Shown: positions 27,001-36,974, counted from the first letter of the stretch. The stretch is 64,000 bases of DNA from Dyadobacter fermentans DSM 18053 (GCF_000023125.1 NC_013037.1:6736501-6800500), one strand, 5' to 3'. A program made the numbers and translations. Notes: generated by a model not told the origin, from the sequence alone.

Positions 27001-27741
27001 TTATTGTTTTTCGGCAATATAGGAATGATCTGCCAAAAGATGTGAATTAAGCCATTCCCGGGCCGATTCTTCCGCCTGGGAATGATCCAGCCGCATGGTC
27101 CTGAAAAAACTCGCCGCAACACGCATCCGTTTTCGGAACGTATAGGAAGTCTCCTGCTGCGCATTTCTCGGGCGTTCCACACCCACGCTGGCGCATCGCA
27201 GGCCGGTTTTTGCGATGAGGCCGATGAGGTAGGGCTGCCGGCTCAGATAGGGAAGAAACCGCGATGCAGCCTCCCGCCGGATTACCATAAAAAGCCCGGC
27301 GTTCATCGGAATGCGCCTGCGCGATACCAAATGGACCATTCCTTTGAAGAGAAATGAGGTGAAGAGCCTGCCCGGCGATTCGTATTGCCCCTGCCGTTGG
27401 GCAAAAACAACATCGGTATCCGGTCGCATGGCGCTCATGAGCAGGGAAAGGTTTTCGGGCTCGTCCTGCAAATCGGCATCCATCGTGGCGATCATTTCCC
27501 CACGTGCGAACGCCATGCCTGCAATCAGCGCGGCGCTCTGCCCGGCATTGGTTTTCAGGTTTACGATATGGAAGGGCACGGCAGGCGGCAGCGACCGCAG
27601 GATTGAAAGCGAATGGTCGGGAGAGGCGTCATTGACATACACCACCTCGCAGGGCATATTTGCCGCCATTTGGCTGATGCGCTCGTGAAGTGCTTCGAGT
27701 GTGGAGGCGCTTTTATATACGGGAACGACGATGCTGAGCAT
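27001..27741 (-). CDS. Glycosyltransferase family 2 (dolichol-phosphate-mannose-synthase-like)
   Basis: The 246-residue GT-A enzyme starts MLSIVVPVYKSASTLEALHE. It has the nucleotide-binding pocket VVYVNDASPDHS, GQSAALIAGMAFARGE and the metal site MDADLQDEPENL. It lacks the C-terminal membrane pair of many relatives. Enzymes of this group move a sugar from a nucleotide donor to a polyprenyl phosphate or lipid. Its start overlaps the stop of the dehydrogenase gene (TAATG). It is the last gene of a six-gene run; donor and acceptor are unknown. Confidence 0.9.
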   Translation of the reverse strand: MLSIVVPVYKSASTLEALHERISQMAANMPCEVVYVNDASPDHSLSILRSLPPAVPFHIVNLKTNAGQSAALIAGMAFARGEMIATMDADLQDEPENLSLLMSAMRPDTDVVFAQRQGQYESPGRLFTSFLFKGMVHLVSRRRIPMNAGLFMVIRREAASRFLPYLSRQPYLIGLIAKTGLRCASVGVERPRNAQQETSYTFRKRMRVAASFFRTMRLDHSQAEESAREWLNSHLLADHSYIAEKQ

Positions 27742-28685
27742 TAATAACCTTTATCATAATTAACGACATTCAACAGCGGTTCTCCGCGGAGATATCTCGC
27801 GAGATTTTGCTCAAAAAGGGGCTGCCATTTGTAAACCGGGCCTTCGAGACTCCGGCCTACGTGCGGGCTGACCATGATATTCGGCTCCCGCCAGATCGGA
27901 TGGGTTGCAGGAAGCGGCTCCTGTTCGAACACGTCGAGCGCGGCACCTGCCAGGCGTCCCGCATGCACCATTTCCCACAACGCATCGTCGTCGAGCGTGC
28001 CGCCGCGGCCGATGTTGACGACAAATGCGGACGCTGGAAGCTGTTCGAGGACGGATTTGTTTACGAAATGGTGGGTGTCGGCAGTTTTGGGAAGGCAAAT
28101 GATCAATGCGTCGGTTTCGGCGAGCGCGCGTTGCCATGTTTTGCTGCCAAACACGTGTATGGAATCGTCTTGCGAGTCATCCGGCTGGTTCCGCACGGCC
28201 GAAACCTGCGCACCCATTGCCGAAGCGAGCCGCGCTATCTCTTTTCCGAGACTGCCCCAGCCGAGGATCAGGCAGCGGCTTCCGTGGAGTGTGCGCAGCC
28301 GGTGGCGCTGCCAGCGGGTGTCGTGTTGCTCATCCCTCAGCCGGTGTATTTGGCGGAAAAGTGTGAGTAAAAGGGTGATGGTGTGCTCTGCAAGTTCGGC
28401 GTCGTATATGCCCCGGGAGCAGGTTAATGTGATGTTTTGATCAATCAGTCGCTGTTTTTCGGTGAGGATGATGTCTACGCCTACGGAATTGGATTGCATC
28501 CACCGAAGTTGGCGGGCGAATGGCAGGCTTTGGATGAAATACCGGTTGCCTAACACGATTTCCGCGTCCGTAATCAGCGCTTTCGCCTCTTCTTCCGAAT
28601 GTGCGATCACAATGTCATGCCCCGTCGCGATTTGTTTCAGTCGTTCCAAATGTGCCTCGATGGGCTCGTACATCAAAAGGATCAT
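27741..28685 (-). CDS. D-isomer-specific 2-hydroxyacid dehydrogenase
   Basis: The 314-residue protein has the NAD-binding motif LILGWGSLGKEIARLA (GxGxxG) near 140. The catalytic triad is Arg in NIGRGGTLDDDAL, Glu in DVFEQEPLP and His in SPHVGRSLEG. It would interconvert a 2-oxoacid and a D-2-hydroxyacid with NAD(H). It overlaps the aldolase gene upstream by 4 bases and the glycosyltransferase gene downstream by 1. Pairing with an HpcH/HpaI aldolase suggests that the 2-oxoacid is made or consumed by that aldolase (inference). Confidence 0.9.
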   Translation of the reverse strand: MILLMYEPIEAHLERLKQIATGHDIVIAHSEEEAKALITDAEIVLGNRYFIQSLPFARQLRWMQSNSVGVDIILTEKQRLIDQNITLTCSRGIYDAELAEHTITLLLTLFRQIHRLRDEQHDTRWQRHRLRTLHGSRCLILGWGSLGKEIARLASAMGAQVSAVRNQPDDSQDDSIHVFGSKTWQRALAETDALIICLPKTADTHHFVNKSVLEQLPASAFVVNIGRGGTLDDDALWEMVHAGRLAGAALDVFEQEPLPATHPIWREPNIMVSPHVGRSLEGPVYKWQPLFEQNLARYLRGEPLLNVVNYDKGY

Positions 28686-29506
28686 ATGTACGCGGGATTG
28701 GTCGTCCAGCTGTCCACGAGCTGCCGGAACTTCTGGAAGTCTGCGGCAACCTCTTCGCCGGACCGGCTGGCTGCTATTTGGTAGGATTGGCGGATTTGCT
28801 GCACCATGTGTTCCATCGAATGCAGGGCATGGTCCCTGATGAATGTGCGCCTGAGGAAACTGAAATCGATGCCGAGTCGCGCGTACTCATTAATCAGGTA
28901 TTGGCTGGCAATGGGCATGCCGCTGGGCGGATAGGTAACGCCGCCCGCACCGAGGGGAATCTGGAAATTCCGCCGGATGTTCGCGACGGTATCATTCATG
29001 AGCGGCACAAAAATGTTTTTGCTGTTTTGCTGGATATGCAGGTCGTTCAGGCCTACGTAGGCGCGGCGAAGCGGCAGGCTGCTGAGTTCATTCATGCATT
29101 CGAGGGCGGAGGCGGTTTCGATGAGGATGCTGAAACCGGTGCGGCCGGCGATCATGTCGCAGGTTTGGCGTGCTTCGCGGATATTGCGGACCATGGGAAG
29201 GAAAATCTCGTCGGCGCCCGCGCGCAGGGCCATATCCACTTCCACGGGTGTATGCTCTTCCGAAAAGCCGTTGATCCTGCATATCAGCCTGCCCGACGGC
29301 GTTACTTCCCTCACCCGGCAGAGGTCGTCGTAAGTATCATAGTTGATCTGCGTGTCGAAGTTTTCCTGCCGGAGTTTTTTACCCTGGTTTTCCCAGTCTA
29401 CGATAATGCCGTCCACCCCGGCCGATATTGCCTTCCTGACCATCGCAGGGTCGGTGGTGAACAGGAATAGCTGAAAATGGTCTGTTTGGCGTAAAAGTTG
29501 GCTCAC
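28682..29506 (-). CDS. HpcH/HpaI-type aldolase (CitE-like)
   Basis: The 274-residue TIM barrel has the order of motifs of the HpcH/HpaI/CitE family: GVDGIIVDWENQG near 30, Arg in CRINGF near 74, GADEIFLPMV near 94, the metal ligand Glu in SILIETASALECM near 125, and VGLNDLHI near 151. Members cleave or form C-C bonds using pyruvate or acetyl-CoA derived enolates with Mg. It has 4-base overlaps with both neighbours, so it is tightly co-translated with a methyltransferase and a dehydrogenase. Confidence 0.85.
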   Translation of the reverse strand: MSQLLRQTDHFQLFLFTTDPAMVRKAISAGVDGIIVDWENQGKKLRQENFDTQINYDTYDDLCRVREVTPSGRLICRINGFSEEHTPVEVDMALRAGADEIFLPMVRNIREARQTCDMIAGRTGFSILIETASALECMNELSSLPLRRAYVGLNDLHIQQNSKNIFVPLMNDTVANIRRNFQIPLGAGGVTYPPSGMPIASQYLINEYARLGIDFSFLRRTFIRDHALHSMEHMVQQIRQSYQIAASRSGEEVAADFQKFRQLVDSWTTNPAYI

Positions 29507-30294
29507 AAATCTTTTGTTTTACGTGCTACGATCAGACAACTGGTACCGAACGGTATCCTGCGTTTATTCCTAATGGCCTTGGCCTCCCAGCTCAGCAACT
29601 TCCGCAGCAGGTTCGCTGTGGCCGGACGGCCCGCCATATGCTCATTTCGCTTCTTCTCGGGCGTATTGTTCTTTTTAATCCCAAACTTCTCCGGCAGCAC
29701 GCGTGCCAGCCACATCGGTGCCCACACGAGCGAGAAGAAGTAGGTTCGATAGGTTACTTCAAATCCCGCTTTGGCCAGCAAACCGGTGAGCCGGGGCAGG
29801 GTATATCTTCTGTAATGCCCCAGCTGGACATCGTTTTCGGACCAAAGGCTGCTGAATGCCGGCACCGTGAGCATGATCTGGCCCCCGGGAGCGAGCAGCA
29901 GATTGATATTTTTCAGGAAAGCCGCATCGTCCTCAATGTGTTCCATGACATCGAAAAAGCCGGCCGCCGGGGCCTCTCCCGAAGCTTGTTTGACATAATC
30001 TTCGAGCGTGCTTTGCATGGTTGACCGTATTCCGCGCTTCCGGGCGTTTTCGATGCCGGTTGCGTATGGTTCCACCAAGGTGACGTCGTAGCCCGCATTC
30101 TGCATGGCGAGGGCTGTGATGCCGTTGCCGCCGCCAATGTCCAGAAAGTCTTTGGGGAACTGGCAGGCCTTCATCGCTTCTACGAGGCATTCGTTCCGGT
30201 GCTGGTACCAGAACGAGATGTCTTCCATATCAAAACAGACCGAATTGCCATCGTCGGGGTACGAAACGATCCAGTTTTCCCTGCTGTTTCCCAT
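29503..30294 (-). CDS. Class I SAM-dependent methyltransferase
   Basis: The start at 30294 (MGNSRENWIV) overlaps the stop of the preceding methyltransferase by one base (TAATG). The longer open frame reaching 30627 has no homology-like content and would overlap it entirely. The 263-residue product has the SAM motif FLDIGGGNGITALAMQ (about 52), VTLVEPYATG, and FDVMEHIEDDAAFLKNINLLLAPGGQIMLTVPA, as in UbiG/bioC-like enzymes. A C-terminal basic stretch and a hydrophobic patch (YFFSLVWAPMWLARVL) suggest membrane proximity. Substrate unknown. Confidence 0.87.
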   Translation of the reverse strand: MGNSRENWIVSYPDDGNSVCFDMEDISFWYQHRNECLVEAMKACQFPKDFLDIGGGNGITALAMQNAGYDVTLVEPYATGIENARKRGIRSTMQSTLEDYVKQASGEAPAAGFFDVMEHIEDDAAFLKNINLLLAPGGQIMLTVPAFSSLWSENDVQLGHYRRYTLPRLTGLLAKAGFEVTYRTYFFSLVWAPMWLARVLPEKFGIKKNNTPEKKRNEHMAGRPATANLLRKLLSWEAKAIRNKRRIPFGTSCLIVARKTKDL

Positions 30295-31025
30295 TATCGT
30301 TTTTCTGCCGTGATAATCTGAAATGGCAAAAAGCTGTTCAGCCCCGGAATTTTTTCCAGCACCGGCTCGCTTTTTTGCCCAAACCCGCTGTTGGCCAGGA
30401 ACGGCGGGTAAAACCCGAAGCGTTTGATCTTCGGATTGCTCCAACCGGCGTAAGCCATAGCGTCGAACAGTTTCTTTTTGGTCATGTCCGCCACACCTTT
30501 GTCGCCTTCCCACGACATGCCCGGTGTAAATGCGATTTGCAGATAATAGAGGGGGTTGTATGCATTTGGTTCGAGGAATACCAGCTTGGCACCCGGCCTT
30601 GCGATCCGGTGCATGGCCTGGAAGCATGCATGCAGGCTGTGAAAATGGTGCAAAGCCATAAAACCCATTACCACATCGAACTGCTCGTTCAGCTCCTCGG
30701 GCGCGTCCAGAATGTCGGCAGCGTGCAGTTTTACCGGAAATTTATTATCGTTGTACACCAGCAACTGCTGCAAGAGAAACGGCGAAAGATCGAGGCCTTC
30801 CACCTTGTAGCCCTGCGCCAGAAAGCTGAGTGTGTATTTACCCATCCCGCAAGCCACGTCGATGATCCGGTCCGACTTTTTGATCCCGGCGAAATCGATC
30901 ACTTCCTTCACATGCCTGCGCACGTACGGGGACGAAACAGGGATCATGGTTTGCTTGATCTTATGCCCGAAATAATCGAGTTGCTGGTTGTTGTGAAACT
31001 TGATGGTGGAAACGACAATGCTCAT
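30294..31025 (-). CDS. Class I SAM-dependent methyltransferase
   Basis: The 243-residue enzyme has motif I IIDVACGMGKYTLSFLAQG (about 54), motif II VEGLDLSPFLL, FDVVMGFMALHHF and GAKLVFLEPNAYNP. It shares only the fold with the neighbouring methyltransferase and so is not a duplicate. It starts 112 bases after the membrane-protein gene and couples to the next methyltransferase by a one-base overlap. Substrate unknown. Confidence 0.88.
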   Translation of the reverse strand: MSIVVSTIKFHNNQQLDYFGHKIKQTMIPVSSPYVRRHVKEVIDFAGIKKSDRIIDVACGMGKYTLSFLAQGYKVEGLDLSPFLLQQLLVYNDNKFPVKLHAADILDAPEELNEQFDVVMGFMALHHFHSLHACFQAMHRIARPGAKLVFLEPNAYNPLYYLQIAFTPGMSWEGDKGVADMTKKKLFDAMAYAGWSNPKIKRFGFYPPFLANSGFGQKSEPVLEKIPGLNSFLPFQIITAEKR

Positions 31026-31137
31026 AGGAAAGGCGCTGGTTCATATCGCATTGAATATAAAGGAAAATACGGGCAAGCGCAATAAATTTTAGCGATGTCT
31101 TCGTAACCGTCAGAAAATAGTGTGCGATCAGTATACG

Positions 31138-32826
31138 TCACTCACCCTTAGCGACTTCGTAGAGATGGACGCGCCACAGCGGGGAGTTAAAAATAGCCAG
31201 TTTGCTCAACCCCGATTTTTCGGGAGTCCGGATGTTTTCAGCAGACAAAATGTAGTCGCAATGCAGACCTCTCAAAGCCGCGTGCGAAAGGACGATGTCG
31301 CGGCTGGCTGGCGCTTTCGAGCGGGTCATGTAAGGCTCGTAGTAGGAGAGTCCCTGGTCGTAAAGGATTGTGCACATGCTGCCCCAAAAGTCGAAGAAGC
31401 CTCGGTTGCCTTCACTTTTTTCAAGTTCTGCCGCGATAATTTTCCTGAATTTCTTTTTGTAGGAAAGAGGATAATTGCTGGAATAACCATCAATGGTCCA
31501 CAGCTGATTGTACTGAGCAATTGCAGGAGGGATTCCGATGCTCGCCACGCGGTAAGTTTGCACCGGCTTTTTAATGTAAGACCTGATATCCCCGAACATG
31601 CGCTCGGCATAATAATCTTCGTAGGTGAAGATGTAATGGTAGGGGACAATCCTTATGAATGACTTTACAATCCGCTCGTAATAGGTAGGTTGGTACGCAA
31701 AGCAGATGAGAAGTTGAGCCATTGCGACGGCGGCGACGATGCGATTGCGGTAAGCAGTCGAAATTAAAAGAATAGCCTGTGCTGCCGCGACATGCCATAA
31801 CAATTGCAGGAAAATATGAAACCTGTCCATACTGAACATGCGCAGCAGGTCCGACTGATTACGCAGGTTAACCATAAATTCCCATTGTAATACGGCTATA
31901 TACAGGCAAATCGATGTGATGATGAGTAACGTCGCAGTGAGGCCTTTGGGAAGACGCTTTTCACGAAAAGCAAAAACTACATATACTGTGCAGATCAGCG
32001 GCAGCAGTATAAATGTGTGCAGGGATAACGCTACGTCTATGTTGCCCAGCAGGAAATACCTCGCAAATACTTTCAGCCGCGAAGCCGGAAAACGACGCAT
32101 TTCCATTCGGTGCGACTCAAAACCTTCGCCTCCCAGCAGATTTTGGATCAAATCTATTTTCGTAACAATGTAAACTGCCAGCAAAACGACGAATGCAAGC
32201 AGCAGGCGGCGATATGGCAATTTCATTACGATGTCGTGCGCGATGAGCACGCCTAATGCGAAAAGCATAAAAACACCTGCGGACTGAAAATTAGACGCAA
32301 ACGGGAAAGCACCCACGATGAGCCAGTCCCATTTGCCGGGTTTGCCATTGCGGATATTGAGAATGGCAAAAAGTAGGAGCGGTTGCCCGGCGATGCTAAG
32401 GCCCCAGGTTGGCAGGAATGGGGTGAATGCAAACGAAAGCGCCAGAAAGGCGGATGTCCATTCATTTAACCCGAGGTGGCGCCGGCAAAGGAGCCACATG
32501 CCCAGCAGGGCAAAAGCACTAATGAATATAATGTAGAAACGGTAAGCCTCGAAGGTCGGCAAAACGAGGTTTAGCCAATAATAAATGTTGTAAGTGGTTA
32601 CCAGCGTGAATTTCGGTACTCCGCCCAGAAAAGGTTCTATGATTGCGTAGGGAGGTGCCCAGGCATAACCTTGCTGGGTAACAACCCGGTACCATACGAC
32701 GAAGGAGTCGAGCGAATCGAATGCATTGAAATATGCGCGCTGACCAAGAAGAATATAGGGCGCATGATAAAGAAAAAATACCGACAACATCGCTGAGAGA
32801 CAATATTGCCGGTATTTTGCGCTCAT
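31138..32826 (-). CDS. Polytopic membrane protein, DUF6044-like (GT-C-type candidate)
   Basis: The 562-residue protein has about eleven to twelve hydrophobic helices over residues 8-400, then a soluble C-terminal part of about 160 residues. The N-terminus carries FDSLDSFVVWYRVVTQ on the first external loop, where GT-C glycosyltransferases often have acidic residues. The overall pattern is like the DUF6044 (YkoS-like) family; I am only moderately sure of the family name. It is the first gene of the run of methyltransferases, aldolase, dehydrogenase and GT2, which suggests assembly or export of a modified glycan or lipid (inference). Confidence 0.7.
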   Translation of the reverse strand: MSAKYRQYCLSAMLSVFFLYHAPYILLGQRAYFNAFDSLDSFVVWYRVVTQQGYAWAPPYAIIEPFLGGVPKFTLVTTYNIYYWLNLVLPTFEAYRFYIIFISAFALLGMWLLCRRHLGLNEWTSAFLALSFAFTPFLPTWGLSIAGQPLLLFAILNIRNGKPGKWDWLIVGAFPFASNFQSAGVFMLFALGVLIAHDIVMKLPYRRLLLAFVVLLAVYIVTKIDLIQNLLGGEGFESHRMEMRRFPASRLKVFARYFLLGNIDVALSLHTFILLPLICTVYVVFAFREKRLPKGLTATLLIITSICLYIAVLQWEFMVNLRNQSDLLRMFSMDRFHIFLQLLWHVAAAQAILLISTAYRNRIVAAVAMAQLLICFAYQPTYYERIVKSFIRIVPYHYIFTYEDYYAERMFGDIRSYIKKPVQTYRVASIGIPPAIAQYNQLWTIDGYSSNYPLSYKKKFRKIIAAELEKSEGNRGFFDFWGSMCTILYDQGLSYYEPYMTRSKAPASRDIVLSHAALRGLHCDYILSAENIRTPEKSGLSKLAIFNSPLWRVHLYEVAKGE

Positions 32827-32836
32827 AAAGTGACGA

Positions 32837-34624
32837 TTAGTTGATTTTCAAAACAGCCATAAATGCTTCCTGAGGAATTTCTACGCTACCAACCTGCCGC
32901 ATTCTTTTCTTTCCTTTCTTCTGTTTTTCAAGAAGCTTGCGTTTCCGCGAAATATCACCGCCATAACATTTGGCCAAAACGTCCTTCCGCATTGCCTTCA
33001 CAGTCTCGCGGGCGATGATTTTCTGGCCGATGGCCGCTTGAATGGCGATCTCGAACATCTGGCGCGGGATCAGCTCGCGCAGTTTTTCGCAGAGTTTCTT
33101 GCCCCATTCATAGGATTTGGACCGGTGAACAATGGCCGACAACGCATCCACAGCTTCGCCGTTGAGCATCACGTCCAGCTTCACCATGTCGGATTCCTGG
33201 TAGCCTGCCAGCTCGTAGTCGAGTGAAGCGTAGCCACGCGAAATGGTTTTGAGTTTATCAAAAAAGTCGAAAACCACTTCCGCCAGCGGGATCAGGAATT
33301 GCAGTTCCACACGTTCGGCGGTGAGGTAAATCTGGTTTTTGAGAATACCCCGCTTATCCATACACAAATTCAGGATCGGTCCGATGTAGTCCGATTTTGT
33401 GATGATCTGTGCATTAATATAGGGTTCTTCAATGTATTTAATGAAATTCGGCTCCGGCATTTCCGACGGCGCGCTGATATTCAGTAACTTTTCTTTGGTC
33501 GTAAGTACGCGGAACTGTACCGACGGTACGGTCGTGATCACGGTCATGTCGAACTCGCGTTCCAGGCGCTCCTGCACGATTTCCATGTGCAGCATTCCGA
33601 GGAAGCCGCAACGGAACCCGAAGCCCAATGCTGCGGATGTTTCCGGTTCCCAAACCAACGCCGCGTCGTTCAGCTGCAATTTCTCCATCGCCTCGCGGAG
33701 TTCCTCGAACTCGCTGGTATCCACGGGGTAAATGCCCGCAAAAACCATCGGCTTCACTTCCGAGAAGCCAACAATGGCCTCGCTGGCAGGGCGGTCGATG
33801 TGCGTGAACGTGTCGCCCACTTTTACTTCTTTGGCAACTTTAATTCCCGAAATCAGGTAGCCTACGTCGCCGCATTCCACCACTTGCTTCGGGATCTGCT
33901 GCAAACCGAGCGTGCCGATTTCGTCGGCGATATATTCCTTGCCGGTCGCCATAAACTTTACTTTGTCGCCTTTGCGGATGCTTCCGTTTTTCACCCGGAA
34001 GATAACCTCGATACCCCGGTAGGAATTGAAAACCGAATCGAAGATCAAAGCCTGCAATGGGCCATCGGGATTGCCCACCGGCGCGGGAATGCGTTCTACG
34101 ATTGCGTTGAGGATGTCCTCGATGCCGATTCCTTCCTTTCCGCTGGCCGGGATAATGTCGCCGCGGTCGCAGCCGAGCAGGTCCACCATCTCGTCCTTGA
34201 TTTCCTCCGGCATAGCGCCCGGAAGGTCTATTTTGTTCAGTACCGGGATGATCACCAGGTCGTGGTTGATCGCCAGGTAGAGGTTAGAGATCGTTTGCGC
34301 CTCGGTGCCTTGCGAAGCATCCACGAGCAGCAATGCGCCTTCGCAGGCAGCAATGGAACGGGAAACTTCGTACGAAAAGTCGACGTGCCCCGGGGTGTCG
34401 ATCAGGTTCAGTATGTACTCTTCTCCTTTATAAACATAGTTCATCTGGATCGCGTGGCTCTTGATGGTGATGCCTCTTTCGCGTTCCAGGTCCATATTGT
34501 CCAGGAGCTGCGCCTGCATTTCGCGCTGGGATACTGTTTTGGTAAATTCCAGCAAACGGTCCGCCAGGGTACTTTTCCCGTGATCAATATGGGCAATAAT
34601 GCAAAAATTACGGATTTTCTTCAT
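32837..34624 (-). CDS. lepA: Elongation factor 4 (ribosomal back-translocase LepA)
   Basis: The 595-residue GTPase starts [19 protein letters not shown]; the frame is open to 34678 but the extra 18 residues are not part of the family. It has G1 [10 protein letters not shown]2 RERGITIK, G3 DTPGHVDF and G4 NKIDLP. EF-G-like domains II, III and V follow. The LepA-specific C-terminal domain has [25 protein letters not shown]. It acts on stalled or mistranslocated ribosomes. It stands alone, 10 bases from the membrane-protein gene downstream. Confidence 0.97.
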   Translation of the reverse strand: MKKIRNFCIIAHIDHGKSTLADRLLEFTKTVSQREMQAQLLDNMDLERERGITIKSHAIQMNYVYKGEEYILNLIDTPGHVDFSYEVSRSIAACEGALLLVDASQGTEAQTISNLYLAINHDLVIIPVLNKIDLPGAMPEEIKDEMVDLLGCDRGDIIPASGKEGIGIEDILNAIVERIPAPVGNPDGPLQALIFDSVFNSYRGIEVIFRVKNGSIRKGDKVKFMATGKEYIADEIGTLGLQQIPKQVVECGDVGYLISGIKVAKEVKVGDTFTHIDRPASEAIVGFSEVKPMVFAGIYPVDTSEFEELREAMEKLQLNDAALVWEPETSAALGFGFRCGFLGMLHMEIVQERLEREFDMTVITTVPSVQFRVLTTKEKLLNISAPSEMPEPNFIKYIEEPYINAQIITKSDYIGPILNLCMDKRGILKNQIYLTAERVELQFLIPLAEVVFDFFDKLKTISRGYASLDYELAGYQESDMVKLDVMLNGEAVDALSAIVHRSKSYEWGKKLCEKLRELIPRQMFEIAIQAAIGQKIIARETVKAMRKDVLAKCYGGDISRKRKLLEKQKKGKKRMRQVGSVEIPQEAFMAVLKIN

Positions 34625-34730
34625 GAAAGTTGTTCCTATTCCAATGCTTTGAAGAGTAGTTAAGCTCAAAGCAACCACAAAATTAAGAGGGTAATTAATA
34701 TTTCAACAGGTTTTCGGAGAGAACTTCAAA

Positions 34731-35828
34731 CTAAAAATTAACGGACGAGGATCGTTCCGCAGCCGACGGCTTTGCCGGTGCCCGTCCGCGCTGAGGCCAC
34801 GCGTAGATACACGCCGCCGCAATCACCAAAACCGACAGCAGCACAAGCTGCCCGTAACGTATCAGTAGTACCACCAGCAGCATGGCCAGGAAGAGCACGA
34901 CGGGATGCGAAATAAAATCAATCCCCGTTCGCACCCAGCGGATAAACAAATCCCGGCCGGCAGCCGGGCAATCGGCCAGCTGGTCATTGAAATCCAGTTT
35001 TTTCAGTAACCGCACCACCGCCGGACTGTGCAGGCGATCGTCGCAGGCCAGCCGCGCGGGCCAGGTAAATTGCGAGCCGTAAGCCGTCACGAGCGCAAAC
35101 ACGAACGGCCCGAATGTAATGTGCATCAGGACGACCATCGGCAAATGCAGCAACAGCGCTAAAAACACGGCATAGGCAACCCTTTCCCGTTTTAAAAGCA
35201 ATATCGCAATGCCCAGTTGCAGAAGGATCACGCTGATACCCGTGATCTGCGACATAAAGCCCGGCGGGAAGAGCGCTGCCACGGCCATGTAGGGGGGAAT
35301 CTGATGCTTCGTGACGAGCAGTGTTTCCATGCTTGCGCCCGTCCACCAGTCGGCGTCGAAGATTTTGTTGAGATCGGCGCCGAGGTAGAGCACCACCAGC
35401 TGGAACCGCACGATGTCGGTGCCCGTCACCCGGTTGCTCAATGCCGTGCAGAGGAACATGCAGCCCGTAAACAGGTGAGCCACCGAAATGCAGGTTTGGC
35501 AAGACAGCAGGCCGGTAGCAAAGCTCAGTCCGACCAGCAATGCCCCCAGGCGCACCCAGTGCGAACACAAAACGATGGCAATGCCGATAAGAAACACCAG
35601 CCTGATGCCCGCATTGAACTGCGCATCGCTACCGAAGTCGCCAAGGAAGCCGACCAGCGGATAAAAGCGCCCGGTACCCTGACTGCCATTGAACGGCACT
35701 TCACCCGTGAGCAGCAGGTAACACGCCAGCAGCCGCACCGCCAGGACAAGCTCCGGCACCACCGCTTTTTCTTTGATATAAAATGGGTTCCAATGTGGGT
35801 GCATGAGGCTTACAGGCTTGCTTTCCAA
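34731..35828 (-). CDS. HTTM-like integral membrane protein
   Basis: The 365-residue protein has about eight hydrophobic helices spread over residues 24-345. A segment LVVLYLGADLNKIFDADWWTGASME resembles the HTTM family related to the membrane part of vitamin-K-dependent gamma-carboxylase. That assignment is tentative. It overlaps the 118-residue gene upstream by 19 bases; a later ATG (35804) would leave a 5-base gap instead. Function unknown. Confidence 0.7.
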   Translation of the reverse strand: MESKPVSLMHPHWNPFYIKEKAVVPELVLAVRLLACYLLLTGEVPFNGSQGTGRFYPLVGFLGDFGSDAQFNAGIRLVFLIGIAIVLCSHWVRLGALLVGLSFATGLLSCQTCISVAHLFTGCMFLCTALSNRVTGTDIVRFQLVVLYLGADLNKIFDADWWTGASMETLLVTKHQIPPYMAVAALFPPGFMSQITGISVILLQLGIAILLLKRERVAYAVFLALLLHLPMVVLMHITFGPFVFALVTAYGSQFTWPARLACDDRLHSPAVVRLLKKLDFNDQLADCPAAGRDLFIRWVRTGIDFISHPVVLFLAMLLVVLLIRYGQLVLLSVLVIAAACIYAWPQRGRAPAKPSAAERSSSVNF

Positions 35829-36166
35829 ACAAAAACACGCTCGGGCGCTCCGTTGCGGCGGTAAAAGATCCTGACGCTGTCGGGATTACCGGCGGTTTGC
35901 TTTTCGACCGTCTCTACCAGTCGGCGCAGATTGCCCTCCGCGTGCGCTTCCCATTGCGATTGCGCGATGCCGTACCGGGCCTCCACGGCCTCTTTTTGCC
36001 AGGGAATGCCGTGGCGAAACGCTTCGAGGCGGTAAAAAACCTGCGTGGTGTGCGGCGCCCAGGAGACAGTGCGGGTGTCCTGGGTGAGCTCGTAAACCGT
36101 GTTGATGAGCTGCGCCGATAGGAATAATATGCCGGGCAGCCATTTCCGGGCCAGGGAAGTGGTCAT
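35810..36166 (-). CDS. Small membrane-anchored hypothetical protein
   Basis: The 118-residue product has one N-terminal hydrophobic segment (about residues 9-26), then a polar domain ending RRNGAPERVFVWKASL. No family was recognised. It is translationally coupled to the HTTM-like membrane protein downstream, and the pair may work together. Confidence 0.65.
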   Translation of the reverse strand: MTTSLARKWLPGILFLSAQLINTVYELTQDTRTVSWAPHTTQVFYRLEAFRHGIPWQKEAVEARYGIAQSQWEAHAEGNLRRLVETVEKQTAGNPDSVRIFYRRNGAPERVFVWKASL

Positions 36167-36276
36167 GGGATGTGATCGATTAAAGCAAGCTTAGGTTATG
36201 TTGGCAAAAGTTAAGAAAAAATGCAATGCTATGACAGCGAGCTTTTTGATATGCTGACCAGTGGGTTTATTGACTT

Positions 36277-36318
36277 TTAACCAAAATATTTAATCATTTG
36301 TTTAAATATTTTGGTTAA
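36277..36318. promoter_or_regulatory. Candidate TetR operator upstream of the regulator gene
   Basis: A perfect inverted repeat has 17-bp arms (TTAACCAAAATATTTAA and its complement) around an 8-base spacer, 44 bases before the regulator start. Its core, read on the reverse strand as CAAATGATTAAA, recurs before the efflux operon at 37025-37036. This is the expected layout for autoregulation and pump control. Confidence 0.7.
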
Positions 36319-36362
36319 ATCAAAAACGGCTTGTACATTTGACACATCAATGGAAAACTGAA

Positions 36363-36974
36363 ATGGCGAAAGCGAAGAAAGAGGCACTGGACCTGAGTAC
36401 CGAAGAGAAGATCAAGGAAGCGGCGGGCGTGGTATTTACCAAGAAAGGTTACGGCAATGCGCGTACGAGGGATATCGCCGAGGAGGCGGGCATTAACCTG
36501 GCGCTGCTCAACTACTATTTCCGGAGCAAGGAAAAGCTTTTCCAGATCGTGATGGCGGAGCGGATCGATAAGCTCTTCGGCGTACTGGTGCCGATCCTGA
36601 ATGACGCCTCGACGACGCTGGAAGAGAAGCTTGAAAAGATCACGGAGAACTACATTAATATGCTCCTCGAACATCCCGACCTGCCGATTTTCGTGCTGAG
36701 CGAGATCCGCAACAATCCCGATCAGCTTTCGAACCGCTTGCAAGCCCAAAAGCTGCTGCGGGAATCGGTTTTCGTGAAGCAGCTGAGCGAACGCAAAACC
36801 GATATTAATCCGATCCATTTCTTGATGAACCTTCTGGGGATGAACCTGTTCCCATTTGTAGCGAAGCCGGTTTTACAGCCGATCCTCGGTAGCGAAGAAA
36901 ACTACCGCCAGCTGATGGAGCAGCGGAAAAAGCTGATCCCGGCGTGGATGAAGCTGATGCTCGACCATTCCTGA
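36363..36974 (+). CDS. TetR/AcrR-family transcriptional regulator (CecR-like position)
   Basis: The ATG at 36363 (MAKAKKEALDL) is preferred to a TTG eight codons earlier. The 203-residue protein has a TetR helix-turn-helix (about 15-62: KIKEAAGVVFTKKGYGNARTRDIAEEAGINLALLNYYFRSKEKLF) and a helical ligand-binding domain. It precedes the pump operon by 79 bases, like CecR before ybhGFSR in E. coli. A 17-bp-arm palindrome lies just upstream of it and a related site precedes the pump, so it probably represses both (inference). The inducer is unknown. Confidence 0.92.
   Translation: MAKAKKEALDLSTEEKIKEAAGVVFTKKGYGNARTRDIAEEAGINLALLNYYFRSKEKLFQIVMAERIDKLFGVLVPILNDASTTLEEKLEKITENYINMLLEHPDLPIFVLSEIRNNPDQLSNRLQAQKLLRESVFVKQLSERKTDINPIHFLMNLLGMNLFPFVAKPVLQPILGSEENYRQLMEQRKKLIPAWMKLMLDHS

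Noticed and set aside
30295..30627. Long N-terminal extension of the second methyltransferase
   Set aside because: It overlaps the whole end of the upstream methyltransferase and has no domain-like content; the TAATG junction at 30294 gives a standard length.
33587..34663. Open frame of 358 codons antisense to lepA
   Set aside because: Complete overlap with the conserved lepA gene and no domain-like content.
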